The translations under genes and the position numbers were made by a program. DNA of 25,852 nucleotides, from the NCBI GenBank assembly GCA_900546355.1, contig URCM01000039.1, positions 1 through 25,852 of the forward strand, in the 5' to 3' direction. Under the pieces are notes generated by a model. That model was not told the origin of the DNA and searched no databases. It worked only from the letters and a program-made list of their open reading frames with translations. This document shows positions 7,590-15,701 of the stretch, piece by piece. Origin of the DNA: an uncultured Bacteroides sp. GTDB lineage: Bacteria > Bacteroidota > Bacteroidia > Bacteroidales > Bacteroidaceae. Position 1 is the first letter of the stretch, and every line of letters begins with the position of its first letter.

Positions 7590-8232
7590 TATAGGGGTTT
7601 GCTTACTGGCTTTGATGTTTCCCCACATCACTTGTGCCTTCGAAGCCGATTCGCTTCACCTCACCTCCCAACGCCGATGGGACAAACGCACACACCAGAA
7701 ATACAGTGGATGGGAACGACTGCGCCCTACACATGCCAAATTCCAATACGCCGGAGGCATGGGCGTATCGTCTTTCGGCGTAGGATGGGACTACGGAAAA
7801 CGAAGACAGTGGGAAACCGATTTCTTGGTAGGCTTCCTGCCTGCCAAATATGCCGATAAGTTCCGCATGACATTTACCGTCAAACAGAACTACATCCCCT
7901 GGAGCATGAGCTTCGATGAACATTGGGCGTTGGAACCATTCTATTGCGGTTTGTACGTCACAACCATCGCAGGCGAAGAGTTCTGGAAAAAAGAACCCGG
8001 ACGTTACCCCAACCGGTATTACAACTTCAGCACCAAACTGCGTCCGTATATCTTCATCGGACAACGGATGAACTTCAACCTGAAAAACAGCCTCGTAAAA
8101 CACATTTCACTATTCTACGAAATAAACACTTGCGAGTTATATCTCATCAGCAAGTTCACCAATAAGACATTGAAGATGAAAGATATCCTCCGATTCTCAT
8201 TCGGTGCCAAAGTGCAACTGTTCAAAGACTGA
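7570..8232 (+). CDS. Predicted secreted or outer-membrane protein, function unknown
   Basis: This 220-residue protein has a signal peptide (hydrophobic core to about residue 20, likely cleavage near TCA-FEA at 22-23). The rest is rich in aromatic residues and alternating hydrophobic strands (GMGVSSFGVGWDYG, WETDFLVGFLP, RMTFTVKQNYIPW, FSFGAKVQLF), ending in a hydrophobic strand, as expected of a small outer-membrane beta-barrel. I recognise no named family. It starts inside the metallophosphoesterase gene with a 20-base overlap in a different frame, so the two are cotranscribed and probably act at the same envelope location. The next gene, pstS, is 153 bases downstream with its own promoter signals. 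Confidence 0.75.
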   Translation: MRQYLFNIGVCLLALMFPHITCAFEADSLHLTSQRRWDKRTHQKYSGWERLRPTHAKFQYAGGMGVSSFGVGWDYGKRRQWETDFLVGFLPAKYADKFRMTFTVKQNYIPWSMSFDEHWALEPFYCGLYVTTIAGEEFWKKEPGRYPNRYYNFSTKLRPYIFIGQRMNFNLKNSLVKHISLFYEINTCELYLISKFTNKTLKMKDILRFSFGAKVQLFKD

Positions 8233-8295
8233 ACGGAAGGGGCACTTCGCGCCTCCGCGTCCAATTCTGCCACATTCATCAAAATGCTTCAATGA

Positions 8296-8317
8296 TGTAA
8301 CAACTTTGTAACAGTTT
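8296..8317 (+). promoter_or_regulatory. PHO-box-like direct repeat upstream of pstS
   Basis: TGTAACA occurs at 8296-8302 and again at 8307-8313, an exact 11-base period with 4-base spacers ACTT and GTTT. This is the architecture of PhoB sites, two 11-base direct repeats with a TGTnA-type heptamer. It ends 17 bases before the -7 box, where an activator replacing a poor -33 element would sit. The matching biology (phosphate operon) supports the call; the binding protein is not in the window. Confidence 0.6.
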
Positions 8318-8334
8318 CTTCGGAAAAATCATTG

Positions 8335-8342
8335 TACCTTTG
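8335..8342 (+). promoter_or_regulatory. -7 promoter box of the pst operon
   Basis: TACCTTTG matches the Bacteroidetes TAnnTTTG -7 consensus and lies 43 bases before the pstS ATG. There is no TTTG at ideal -33 spacing, consistent with an activator-dependent promoter. Confidence 0.6.
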
Positions 8343-8385
8343 AGCCGTTAAATTTTAGAATCAAAAAACTGAATATTAACGGCGT

Positions 8386-9204
8386 ATGAAGAAATATGTT
8401 TCTTTTTTCCTGTTCGCGTGCTGCACGTGTCTTCCGAACGTGCTGATGGCGCAACGCATCAAAGGAAGTGATACGGTGCTTCCTTTAACCCAAGAACTTT
8501 CGGAAATGTATATGAAAAAAAATCCTTCCGCTACAGTAACCGTAACCGGAGGAGGCAGCGGTGTAGGAATCTCGGCTTTGCTCGACGGAACAACCGACTT
8601 GGCGATGGCATCCCGACGCATCAAGTTCAGCGAAAAGATGAAAATGAAACAGTCGAAACACGAACCCTGCGAATACATCGTGGCATACGATGCTTTGGCG
8701 GTCATCGTCAACCCACAGAATCCGGTAAAACAACTTACCCGTGAACAACTGGAGGACATCTTCCGCGGTAAAATCACCAATTGGAAAGAAGTAGGAGGCG
8801 AAGACGCCCGCATCGTGGTCTACTCACGCGAGACATCGTCGGGCACATACGAATTTTTCAAAGAAAGCGTCTTGCATAACAAAAACTACATGAGCAGCGT
8901 GCTTTCCATGCCTGCCACGGGCGCCATTATCCAGTCGGTACGCCAAACCAAAGGAGCCATCGGCTATGTCGGGTTGGCTTACCTGAATCCTTATGTGAAA
9001 GCTGTCGCCGTATCCTACGACCAAGGCAAACACTTTGTCTATCCTTCGGTAGAAAGCGCAACCCGGAAAGAATACCCCATTGTCCGTCCGCTGTATTATT
9101 ACTACGACAAACAAAACGAAAAGAATGTCATGCCTTTCCTTGACTTTACCACTTCGCCGGAGGGACAGAAAAAGACACTCGAATTAGGTTTCATTCCACG
9201 CTAA
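8386..9204 (+). CDS. pstS: Phosphate ABC transporter, substrate-binding protein PstS
   Basis: This 272-residue periplasmic phosphate-binding protein has a signal peptide at 1-22 (cleavage after LMA, before QRIKGSDT). Phosphate-contacting loops are visible: GSDTVLP at 27-33, GGGSGVG at 55-61, DLAMASR at 71-77, and SRETSSGTYEF at 147-157. FRGKITNWKEVGG at 126-138 is the family hinge-region signature. It is shorter than E. coli PstS but typical for this short family. It opens the pst operon behind a PHO-box-like repeat and is 20 bases from pstC, so induction by phosphate starvation is likely. A segment resembling its second lobe is repeated inside PstC. Confidence 0.95.
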   Translation: MKKYVSFFLFACCTCLPNVLMAQRIKGSDTVLPLTQELSEMYMKKNPSATVTVTGGGSGVGISALLDGTTDLAMASRRIKFSEKMKMKQSKHEPCEYIVAYDALAVIVNPQNPVKQLTREQLEDIFRGKITNWKEVGGEDARIVVYSRETSSGTYEFFKESVLHNKNYMSSVLSMPATGAIIQSVRQTKGAIGYVGLAYLNPYVKAVAVSYDQGKHFVYPSVESATRKEYPIVRPLYYYYDKQNEKNVMPFLDFTTSPEGQKKTLELGFIPR

Positions 9205-9224
9205 CCCACAAACAGGTACAAGAT

Positions 9225-10418
9225 ATGAAAAAATTAATCGATAAAATTGCACGGTATGTACTTACCATAAGCGGATTTACCACCAGCGTGGTCATCCTGC
9301 TGATTATCGGCTTCTTGTTTAAAGAAGCAATAGGCCTCTTCAACAATCCCATCGTGGAAGACGGGTATGTCTTGGCGCTGAACGAAGGCAACGACGTAAA
9401 AAAACTAAGCGCACAGCAAATCAAGAACATCTTCGATGAAGAAATCACCAACTGGAAAGAAGTGGGGGGCGAAGACATGCCTATTACCGTATTCCGCCTG
9501 GAAGACCTTGACAAACATTACACAGAAGAAGAATTGGGAGCGGAATACGAATATGCAGGCGAGAAAATCGCCGAACAGATTCACCAGACACCGGGTATCG
9601 TGGCATACGTGCCCGATGTGCTGATAGAAGGACAGAAAAATATTCATTACATAGAAGACCAGAACATCCCGGTAAAAGATGTATTGGCGGGCAATGAATG
9701 GTTTCCTACAGCAACCCCCTCTCCCATCTTCGGCATCCTTCCGTTGATTAGCGGTACACTTTGGGTAAGTTTCTTTGCCATCCTTATCGCCTTGCCTTTC
9801 GGGCTGGCTATTTCGATTTACCTGGCCGAAGTGGCAAACGAAAAAACACGCAAGTTCCTGAAACCGATTATCGAATTGCTGAACGGCATCCCCTCGGTAG
9901 TCTACGGTTTCTTTGGCCTGGCGGTCATCGTACCATTCCTTCAACAGACATTCAACTTGCCTGTAGGCGAATCGGGCTTGGCTGGTAGTCTGGTACTTGC
10001 CATCATGGCGTTGCCTACTATCATCACCGTAAGCGAAGACGCCATGCGCAGTTGCCCGCGCAGTATGCGCGAAGCCAGCCTGGCTTTGGGAGCTACCCAG
10101 TGGCAGACCATTTATAAAGTAGTGATTCCTTTCTCTATCTCAGGCATCACTTCGGGCATCGTATTAGGTATCGGCCGTGCCATTGGCGAAACGATGGCGG
10201 TATTGATGGTGACAGGAAATGCCGCGGTCATGCCCAACAGCATCTTGGAACCTTTACGCACCATTCCGGCAACCATCGCGGCCGAGCTGGGCGAAGCTCC
10301 AGCCGGAGGCGCACACTACCAATCACTCTTTTTATTAGGTGTCATCCTCTTTTTCATCACTTTAATTATTAACTCTTGCGTAGAAATCGTATCTTCACGC
10401 AATAAATTCAAGAAATAA
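9225..10418 (+). CDS. pstC: Phosphate ABC transporter permease PstC with embedded PstS-like segment
   Basis: This 397-residue inner-membrane permease is about 80 residues longer than classical PstC. A first transmembrane helix (about 12-37) is followed by an extra periplasmic region at 45-155, then the usual permease helices from about 172. The extra region resembles PstS: LSAQQIKNIFDEEITNWK parallels the PstS LTREQLEDIFRGKITNWK, both continuing with EVGGED, and a later HQTPGIVAYVPDVLI parallels the PstS QTKGAIGYVGLAYL. The PstS phosphate loop SRETSSGT is replaced by FRLEDLDK, so phosphate binding is probably lost. The ABC-coupling EAA loop is intact in REASLALGATQWQTIYKVVIP. It is 3 bases from pstA. 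Confidence 0.95.
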   Translation: MKKLIDKIARYVLTISGFTTSVVILLIIGFLFKEAIGLFNNPIVEDGYVLALNEGNDVKKLSAQQIKNIFDEEITNWKEVGGEDMPITVFRLEDLDKHYTEEELGAEYEYAGEKIAEQIHQTPGIVAYVPDVLIEGQKNIHYIEDQNIPVKDVLAGNEWFPTATPSPIFGILPLISGTLWVSFFAILIALPFGLAISIYLAEVANEKTRKFLKPIIELLNGIPSVVYGFFGLAVIVPFLQQTFNLPVGESGLAGSLVLAIMALPTIITVSEDAMRSCPRSMREASLALGATQWQTIYKVVIPFSISGITSGIVLGIGRAIGETMAVLMVTGNAAVMPNSILEPLRTIPATIAAELGEAPAGGAHYQSLFLLGVILFFITLIINSCVEIVSSRNKFKK

Positions 10419-10421
10419 GTT

Positions 10422-11306
10422 ATGGCAGTAGAAATCAATCCGTCTTACATGAAGCGTAAAAAAGGCATTCAGAAAGGAATGTTCAACTGCTTCCGCATAC
10501 TGAGCTACTTCATTGCCGCTGTACTGTTTTATATCCTGGGATTCATCATCGTAAAAGGCATCAGTGTCATCAACTGGGATTTCCTCACCCAGGCTCCTAC
10601 CGACGGTATGACCAAGGGAGGCATTTGGCCAGCCATCGTAGGTACATGCTACCTGATGATAGGAAGCGCGCTGTTTTCTTTCCCCGTCGGGGTAATGAGT
10701 GGCATTTACATGAACGAATACGCGCCGAAAGGCAAAGTGGTGAACTTTATCCGCACCATGACCAACAACTTGGCGGGCATTCCTTCCATCGTGTTCGGCC
10801 TGTTCGGTATGGCATTCTTTGTCAACTACCTGGAGTTCGGCGACAGCATCATTGCCGGCTCACTTACTTTGGGGCTATTGGCACTGCCGATTGTCATCCG
10901 TACGACCGAAGAGGCATTCAAAGACATCCCCAACAGCTATCGGGAGGGAAGCCTCGCGTTGGGAGCCACCAAGGCACAAACCATCTGGAAAGTATTGTTG
11001 CCCATGGCGATGCCCCGTGTCATTACCGGCCTGATTCTGTCATTGGGACGCGTATCGGGCGAAACCGCCCCTATCCTCTTTACATGTGCCGCTTACTTCT
11101 TGCCGAAACTGCCCTCAAGCATCTTCGACCAGTGTATGGCACTGCCCTATCACTTGTATGTCATCGCCACCAGTGGCACCGACATCGAAGCGCAAACCCC
11201 TATCGCATACGGTACGGCATTCGTGCTGATTGTCATCGTGCTCATCATGAACCTGCTGGCAAATTACATCCGCAAATATTTCGAGAATAAATTAAAATCA
11301 AAATAA
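10422..11306 (+). CDS. pstA: Phosphate ABC transporter permease PstA
   Basis: This 294-residue inner-membrane permease pairs with PstC to form the phosphate channel. About six hydrophobic helices are present, the first near residues 25-48. The EAA coupling loop reads YREGSLALGATKAQTIWKVL, followed by PMAMPRVITGLILSLGRVSGETAP, the conserved Pst permease stretch. Length and motifs are normal and there is no PstS-like insertion, unlike PstC. It starts 3 bases after pstC and ends 18 bases before pstB. Confidence 0.95.
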   Translation: MAVEINPSYMKRKKGIQKGMFNCFRILSYFIAAVLFYILGFIIVKGISVINWDFLTQAPTDGMTKGGIWPAIVGTCYLMIGSALFSFPVGVMSGIYMNEYAPKGKVVNFIRTMTNNLAGIPSIVFGLFGMAFFVNYLEFGDSIIAGSLTLGLLALPIVIRTTEEAFKDIPNSYREGSLALGATKAQTIWKVLLPMAMPRVITGLILSLGRVSGETAPILFTCAAYFLPKLPSSIFDQCMALPYHLYVIATSGTDIEAQTPIAYGTAFVLIVIVLIMNLLANYIRKYFENKLKSK

Positions 11307-11324
11307 CACATCATCGTCATCTGT

Positions 11325-12077
11325 ATGAATAAGATTGAAGCTAAAAACGTAGATTTCTATTATGGCGACTTCCATGCGCTGAAGAACATCAATATTACTA
11401 TCCCAAACAACGAGGTAGTAGCTTTCATCGGCCCTTCCGGATGTGGCAAATCAACTTTCCTGCGCCTGTTCAACCGCATGAACGATTTGATTCCGGGAAC
11501 CCGGCTGACAGGAGAAATCATCATTGACGGACGAAACATTTATGAACCATCGGTCAATGTAGACATCTTACGGAAAAATGTGGGCATGGTGTTCCAACGC
11601 CCCAACCCGTTCCCCAAAAGCATCTTCGAGAATGTGGCATACGGTTTGCGTGTCAACGGCATCAAAGACAAAGACTTCATCACCGAACGGGTAGAAACCG
11701 CCCTGAAAGGTGCCGCTTTGTGGAACGAGGTAAAAGACAAACTAAAGGCTTCGGCTTACGACCTTTCCGGAGGACAGCAACAGCGTCTGTGCATTGCGCG
11801 TGCCATGGCGGTAGAACCTTCGGTATTGCTGATGGACGAGCCGGCTTCAGCACTCGACCCTATCTCGACTTCGAAAATCGAAGAACTGATTTGCGAACTG
11901 AGTTCGCAGACCACGGTGGTTATCGTAACCCACAGCATGCAACAAGCTGCCCGTGTGAGCAACAAAACCGCTTTCTTTTATATGGGCGAAATGGTGGAAT
12001 ACGGCGAAACGAAGAAAATCTTCACCAGCCCCGACAAGGAAGCTACCCAGAATTACATCACCGGACGTTTTGGATAA
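11325..12077 (+). CDS. pstB: Phosphate ABC transporter ATP-binding protein PstB
   Basis: This 250-residue cytoplasmic ATPase drives the PstCA channel. Walker [10 protein letters not shown] is at residues 36-44, the Q-loop in [12 protein letters not shown] near 89-100 (the PstB hallmark), signature LSGGQQQR at 147-154, Walker B VLLMDEP near 167-173, D-loop SALDP, and H-loop histidine in [10 protein letters not shown]. All catalytic residues are intact and the length matches the family. It is the fourth gene of the pst operon, and 58 bases separate it from phoU. Confidence 0.97.
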   Translation: MNKIEAKNVDFYYGDFHALKNINITIPNNEVVAFIGPSGCGKSTFLRLFNRMNDLIPGTRLTGEIIIDGRNIYEPSVNVDILRKNVGMVFQRPNPFPKSIFENVAYGLRVNGIKDKDFITERVETALKGAALWNEVKDKLKASAYDLSGGQQQRLCIARAMAVEPSVLLMDEPASALDPISTSKIEELICELSSQTTVVIVTHSMQQAARVSNKTAFFYMGEMVEYGETKKIFTSPDKEATQNYITGRFG

Positions 12078-12102
12078 ACAAAATCCGGTCTTATCCGTGT
12101 AT

Positions 12103-12130
12103 CACTATTAACTATTAATTATCAACTATA
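12103..12130. repeat. AT-rich intergenic repeat unit upstream of phoU
   Basis: The pstB-phoU spacer contains CACTATTAACTATTAATTAT followed by CAACTATA, the same unit family as the large palindrome after phoU (12839-12943). It has no coding content and was probably inserted or expanded inside the operon. Confidence 0.55.
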
Positions 12131-12135
12131 CAGAC

Positions 12136-12837
12136 ATGGTAAAATTTGTAGAAAACGAACTTCTCAACATCAAGACAGAAGTAAACGATATGTGGCAACT
12201 GGTGTACCAACAATTGGACAACGCCTATAAATCGGTATTGAATGTCGATATGGAACTGGCCGATAAAGTCATTTTACGTGAAAAACGTGTCAACGCTTTC
12301 GAACTGCGCATCGACAGTGATGTCGAAGACTTTATCGCCCTCTATAACCCGGTGGCCGTAGACTTGCGCTTTGCGCTTGCCATGCTGAAAATCAATACCA
12401 ACCTGGAACGTATCGGTGATTATGCCGACAGCATCGCGCGCTTCGTTATCCGCACCGACCTGAAACCGGAAAACAAAGCCCTGTTTGCCGAACTGCAACT
12501 GGAAGACATGTTCGACATGGTATTACACATGCTCAGCACCACATACGATGCATTGCAGAAACAAGACATCAGTCTTGCCAAATCCATCTTCGACAAAGAC
12601 GAAACATTGGATATCTTGAACAAAAACGCCATCGACACTTTGGCCGCATATGCCAACGAACATCCCGAAGACATCAAATTGTGCCTGGAAATTGCTGGTA
12701 TCTTCCGCAAACTGGAACGTGCGGGCGACCACATCAACAACCTTGCCGAAGAAACCGTATTCTATATTGACGCCGAGGTCCTGAAACACCGCAAATCCAT
12801 GGCGGCCGCCGCTTCGGAAGAAGATGGAAACGACTGA
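12136..12837 (+). CDS. phoU: Phosphate signalling protein PhoU
   Basis: This 233-residue cytoplasmic, all-helical protein links Pst transport activity to PhoR/PhoB signalling and limits phosphate uptake. Two PhoU-type three-helix repeats are visible, with metal-binding-type motifs NLERIGDYADSIARF near 95-109 and KLERAGDHINNLAEE in the second repeat. The length is normal. It is last in the pst operon, 58 bases after pstB, with an AT-rich repeat in the spacer. It is followed by a long AT-rich palindrome that separates it from the convergent lut operon. Confidence 0.95.
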   Translation: MVKFVENELLNIKTEVNDMWQLVYQQLDNAYKSVLNVDMELADKVILREKRVNAFELRIDSDVEDFIALYNPVAVDLRFALAMLKINTNLERIGDYADSIARFVIRTDLKPENKALFAELQLEDMFDMVLHMLSTTYDALQKQDISLAKSIFDKDETLDILNKNAIDTLAAYANEHPEDIKLCLEIAGIFRKLERAGDHINNLAEETVFYIDAEVLKHRKSMAAAASEEDGND

Positions 12838-12838
12838 C

Positions 12839-12943
12839 AGTGAATAGTTAATAATGAATAGTTAATAATGAATAGTTAATAGTGAATGATTAAAAAGCAT
12901 AGCCGCCTTCCACTATTAACTATTCATTATTAACTATTCACTA
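12839..12943. repeat. AT-rich tandem and inverted repeat between phoU and lutC
   Basis: The left side is a tandem array of GTGAATAGTTAATAAT-like units. The arm 12854-12884 is complementary to 12911-12941 at 30 of 31 positions, with a 26-base loop. The right arm runs into the lutC stop codon (TAG at 12941-12943, minus strand). It could act as a bidirectional terminator for the convergent operons by folding in RNA, though it lacks GC. Similar units lie at 12103-12130. Confidence 0.75.
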
Positions 12944-13555
12944 CAAAAGGACGACCGTCACACTGCGCGGGCCATGTGCCCCCATCACCAAAGCCTGCTC
13001 GATATCGGCTGTTTTCGATGGCCCCGACACAAACACTCCATATCCATACTCGCCCGTATCGATACGCTTGTAAGCCTCGTGCATGTTGTTGACCAGATTT
13101 TTCCGGTCAAGCAAAATAACCAATGCTTCAGAGATGAAGTAAACGGCACGCTGCTCTACATCTTGCTGCAGCCATACCGCTCCATTCTCGCATACCCCGA
13201 TACGGCCGTCCACGATAGCAAGGTCGGTTCCGTCCAACTCAGCCGGACTTGCCACATCATCGGGATGAAAAGTGGCGCACGCAACCAACTGAATCTTTCC
13301 GCCCGCCGCCACTTCTTTTACATTCGAAGCAATCCGCTGGGCTTCGGGATAGCGGCTCTTTATCACTTCATTCAAGTCATCTTCCGGCGTCAGCACCACG
13401 GCTTCACCGCCCATCTGCTTCATGATGGCACAAAACTGAGCCACCTTGTCCTCATAAGCCAAGGCGTTCTGTTCCAGTTCCGTCAGGTCGGGACGTTCGT
13501 AACGCACCCGCGTATTGCGGCGTATGTTCTGTAATATGTCTTCTCTGCTGCTCAT
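12941..13555 (-). CDS. lutC: Lactate utilization protein C (LUD domain)
   Basis: This 204-residue LUD-domain protein is the third subunit of the LutABC L-lactate oxidation complex. The start at 13555 is chosen because its ATGA overlaps the lutB stop; the frame is open seven codons further upstream. LUD features include GVCENGAVWLQ near 120-130, a possible helix-turn of the ligand site, and a C-terminal GAHGPRSVTVVLL, which is typical of the family. No cysteine cluster is present, as expected. Its stop codon falls at the end of the AT-rich palindrome. Confidence 0.92.
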   Translation of the reverse strand: MSSREDILQNIRRNTRVRYERPDLTELEQNALAYEDKVAQFCAIMKQMGGEAVVLTPEDDLNEVIKSRYPEAQRIASNVKEVAAGGKIQLVACATFHPDDVASPAELDGTDLAIVDGRIGVCENGAVWLQQDVEQRAVYFISEALVILLDRKNLVNNMHEAYKRIDTGEYGYGVFVSGPSKTADIEQALVMGAHGPRSVTVVLL

Positions 13556-14919
13556 TTGATTTTCCCTTTCTTCCACATTTCGTTAAAACTCTCTTTGGCG
13601 AACTTCGGCATCTCGTGCTCCTTGCCCCAGTCGTTCAGCCCGTTATAAAGCACCCAGCGGGGAAGCGAATTAACCACCGGAGCATACTTTAAAGCCGTAT
13701 TAAACAGCACCGGACGCTCCATCAGGAACTTCATACCGCCCGACATCTGTTTCTTTTCGCCGCTCGCCACGTGCAAGCCATCCAGCTTCTGGCGCCAACG
13801 GTAAATCTGGTCTGCCAAATCTACCTTGGCCGGACACACGTTCTGGCAAGAATAACAAAGCGAACAAGCCGACACATTATCATAATAATGCAAAGGTGCT
13901 TTCAGCATGCCCAGGTTGATGCCGATAGGGCCGGGAATAAAATAAGTATACGAATAACCTCCCGAACGGCGGTACACCGGACACGTATTCATACAAGCTC
14001 CGCAACGCAAGCAATTCAACGTCTTCACGTGTTCCGGGTCGGCAAGAATCTGGCTGCGGCCGTTATCTACAATCACAATATGCAATTCTCCTCCCTTCCG
14101 GGGCTTGCGGTAATGCGAAGTATACGAAGTGATAGGCTGACCCGTGCCCGAACGGGCAAGCAAACGGGTAAATACGCCCAACGCTTCACGGTCGGGCACA
14201 ATCTTTTCCAGCCCGAAAGCCGTAATCTGCAGTTTCGGTTGTGAAGTTCCCATATCGGCATTGCCTTCATTGGTACAAACCACACACTCGCCCGTAGAAG
14301 CCACGGCAAAGTTGGCACCCGTCATGGCCGCCTCGGCATGAATGAATTTCTGCCGCAGGTTCTTCCGTGCGGCATGCGTCAGGTAAGTCTGGTCGTTGTT
14401 TCCCGGCACGGTGCCCATCTCCCGCACAAACAGCTCGCCTATTTCCTCTTTCTTGATGTGGATGGCCGGCATCACGATATGGCTGGGCCGCTTGTGCATC
14501 AGCTGGAGGATACGCTCGCCCAAATCACTCTCCACCACCTCGATGCCTTTTTCTTCCAGATATTCGTTCAGCCCGCACTCTTCCGCCAGCATCGATTTGC
14601 TCTTGATGAAATGCTTTACCTGGTGGCCTTCAAGGATGTTATAGATAATCTTGCAATACTCTTCGGCGTCTTTCGCCCAATATACATACGCCCCATTGGC
14701 AAGCGCGTTCTTCTCGAACTCCTGCAACAGCTGGTCCAGGTGGCTGTTACTGTACATCTTCAGGGCGCATGCCGCGTCGCGCAATTGTTCCCACTCGGGA
14801 ACCTCCCGGCTCATTTTATCCCGTTTGGCACGAACCATCCACAAAGTTTCGTCGTGCCATGCCGCCATGTCCCGGTTCTTCAGAAACTCGCCGGCGGCTT
14901 TCGAATGTTTCGTACTCAT
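13552..14919 (-). CDS. lutB: Lactate utilization iron-sulfur protein B
   Basis: This 455-residue iron-sulfur protein of the LutABC complex oxidises L-lactate to pyruvate. The start MSTKHSKAAGEF is chosen because it forms an ATGA overlap with the lutA stop; an upstream extension runs into lutA. An N-terminal LUD domain (about 60-290) contains ASTGECVVCTNEGNADM near 207-223. Two 4Fe-4S ligand sets follow: C303, C306, C309, C313 (CLRCGACMNTCP) and C352, C355, C358, C362 (CSLCYSCQNVCP). The length and order match the B. subtilis LutB/YkgF family. Electron acceptor and lactate permease are not in the window. Confidence 0.95.
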   Translation of the reverse strand: MSTKHSKAAGEFLKNRDMAAWHDETLWMVRAKRDKMSREVPEWEQLRDAACALKMYSNSHLDQLLQEFEKNALANGAYVYWAKDAEEYCKIIYNILEGHQVKHFIKSKSMLAEECGLNEYLEEKGIEVVESDLGERILQLMHKRPSHIVMPAIHIKKEEIGELFVREMGTVPGNNDQTYLTHAARKNLRQKFIHAEAAMTGANFAVASTGECVVCTNEGNADMGTSQPKLQITAFGLEKIVPDREALGVFTRLLARSGTGQPITSYTSHYRKPRKGGELHIVIVDNGRSQILADPEHVKTLNCLRCGACMNTCPVYRRSGGYSYTYFIPGPIGINLGMLKAPLHYYDNVSACSLCYSCQNVCPAKVDLADQIYRWRQKLDGLHVASGEKKQMSGGMKFLMERPVLFNTALKYAPVVNSLPRWVLYNGLNDWGKEHEMPKFAKESFNEMWKKGKIK

Positions 14920-15656
14920 AATCCTGCTGCTAAAATTTGAACAATATGAATGGTCTTGATGGGCAGGTGGTCGCGCTCGATGATGCCTGTCTGGTGCATC
15001 AGGCACGAACTGTCCGCCCCCGCGATGTATTCAGCCCCCGTATCGATGTGCCGCTGCACCTTGTCACGCCCCATGCGCCCCGACACATCGTGCTCTTCTA
15101 CGGCAAACATGCCGCCGAATCCGCAACACTCATCCGGACGTTCCGGCTCTACAATCTCAATGTCCTTCACCAGCGACAACAGGTCGCGCAACTTATTATA
15201 ATAAGGTATATTCAGCTCGCTGGGCGATGAAAGGTGCATCAGCCGCACCCCGTGACAACTGTTCTGGATACTGACCTTATGCGGGAACGATGCCGGAAGC
15301 GATTCGGGCTTCACTACGTCGTGGATAAATTCGCATATCTCATAGACCTTCCCTTCGCTGGCACACCGGCGAGGCTCTTTTGCCAACAAATTACCATAAT
15401 GGTCGCGCACAAACACCACGCAACTTGCCGAAGGCCCCACAACATAATCATACCCTTCAAACAATTTGTCGAAGTGCCGGGCCAACTCCTTCGCGTCCTT
15501 CTCGAATCCCGCGTTCGCCATCGGCTGTCCGCAGCAAGTCTGGTCCTGCGGATAGTCCACATCCACCCCCAAGCTTTTCAGCAGCTTATACGAAGCCACT
15601 CCCACTTCGGGATAAACGGCGTTAATGTAACAAGGAATAAACAATCCTACTTTCAT
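14916..15656 (-). CDS. lutA: Lactate utilization protein A (CCG-domain protein)
   Basis: This 246-residue cytoplasmic protein is the first gene of lutABC. The start at 15656 gives MKVGLFIPCYINAVYPEVG, the usual LutA/YkgE beginning; the frame is open further upstream but overlaps the promoter. The two cysteine-rich CCG motifs, which likely hold an iron-sulfur cluster, are C41-C42-G (TCCGQPMANAGF) and C177-C178-G (ECCGFGGMF). A -7 box lies 27 bases upstream. The ATGA overlaps within the operon predict coupled translation. A truncated gene on the opposite strand begins inside this upstream region. Confidence 0.95.
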   Translation of the reverse strand: MKVGLFIPCYINAVYPEVGVASYKLLKSLGVDVDYPQDQTCCGQPMANAGFEKDAKELARHFDKLFEGYDYVVGPSASCVVFVRDHYGNLLAKEPRRCASEGKVYEICEFIHDVVKPESLPASFPHKVSIQNSCHGVRLMHLSSPSELNIPYYNKLRDLLSLVKDIEIVEPERPDECCGFGGMFAVEEHDVSGRMGRDKVQRHIDTGAEYIAGADSSCLMHQTGIIERDHLPIKTIHIVQILAAGL

Positions 15657-15683
15657 GCTTTTCTCATTTAGTTTTTTCACAAG

Positions 15684-15691
15684 CAAAGTTA
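15684..15691 (-). promoter_or_regulatory. -7 promoter box of the lut operon
   Basis: The minus strand reads TAACTTTG, a full TAnnTTTG match, 27 bases before the lutA ATG. A TTTC lies 20 bases upstream and may serve as a weak -33 element. Confidence 0.6.
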
Positions 15692-15701
15692 CGCTATATT
15701 C

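Noticed and set aside
10625..11290. Second plus-strand frame of 221 codons inside pstA
   Set aside because: It is a frame-shifted shadow rich in Arg and His; pstA in the other frame has all permease motifs.
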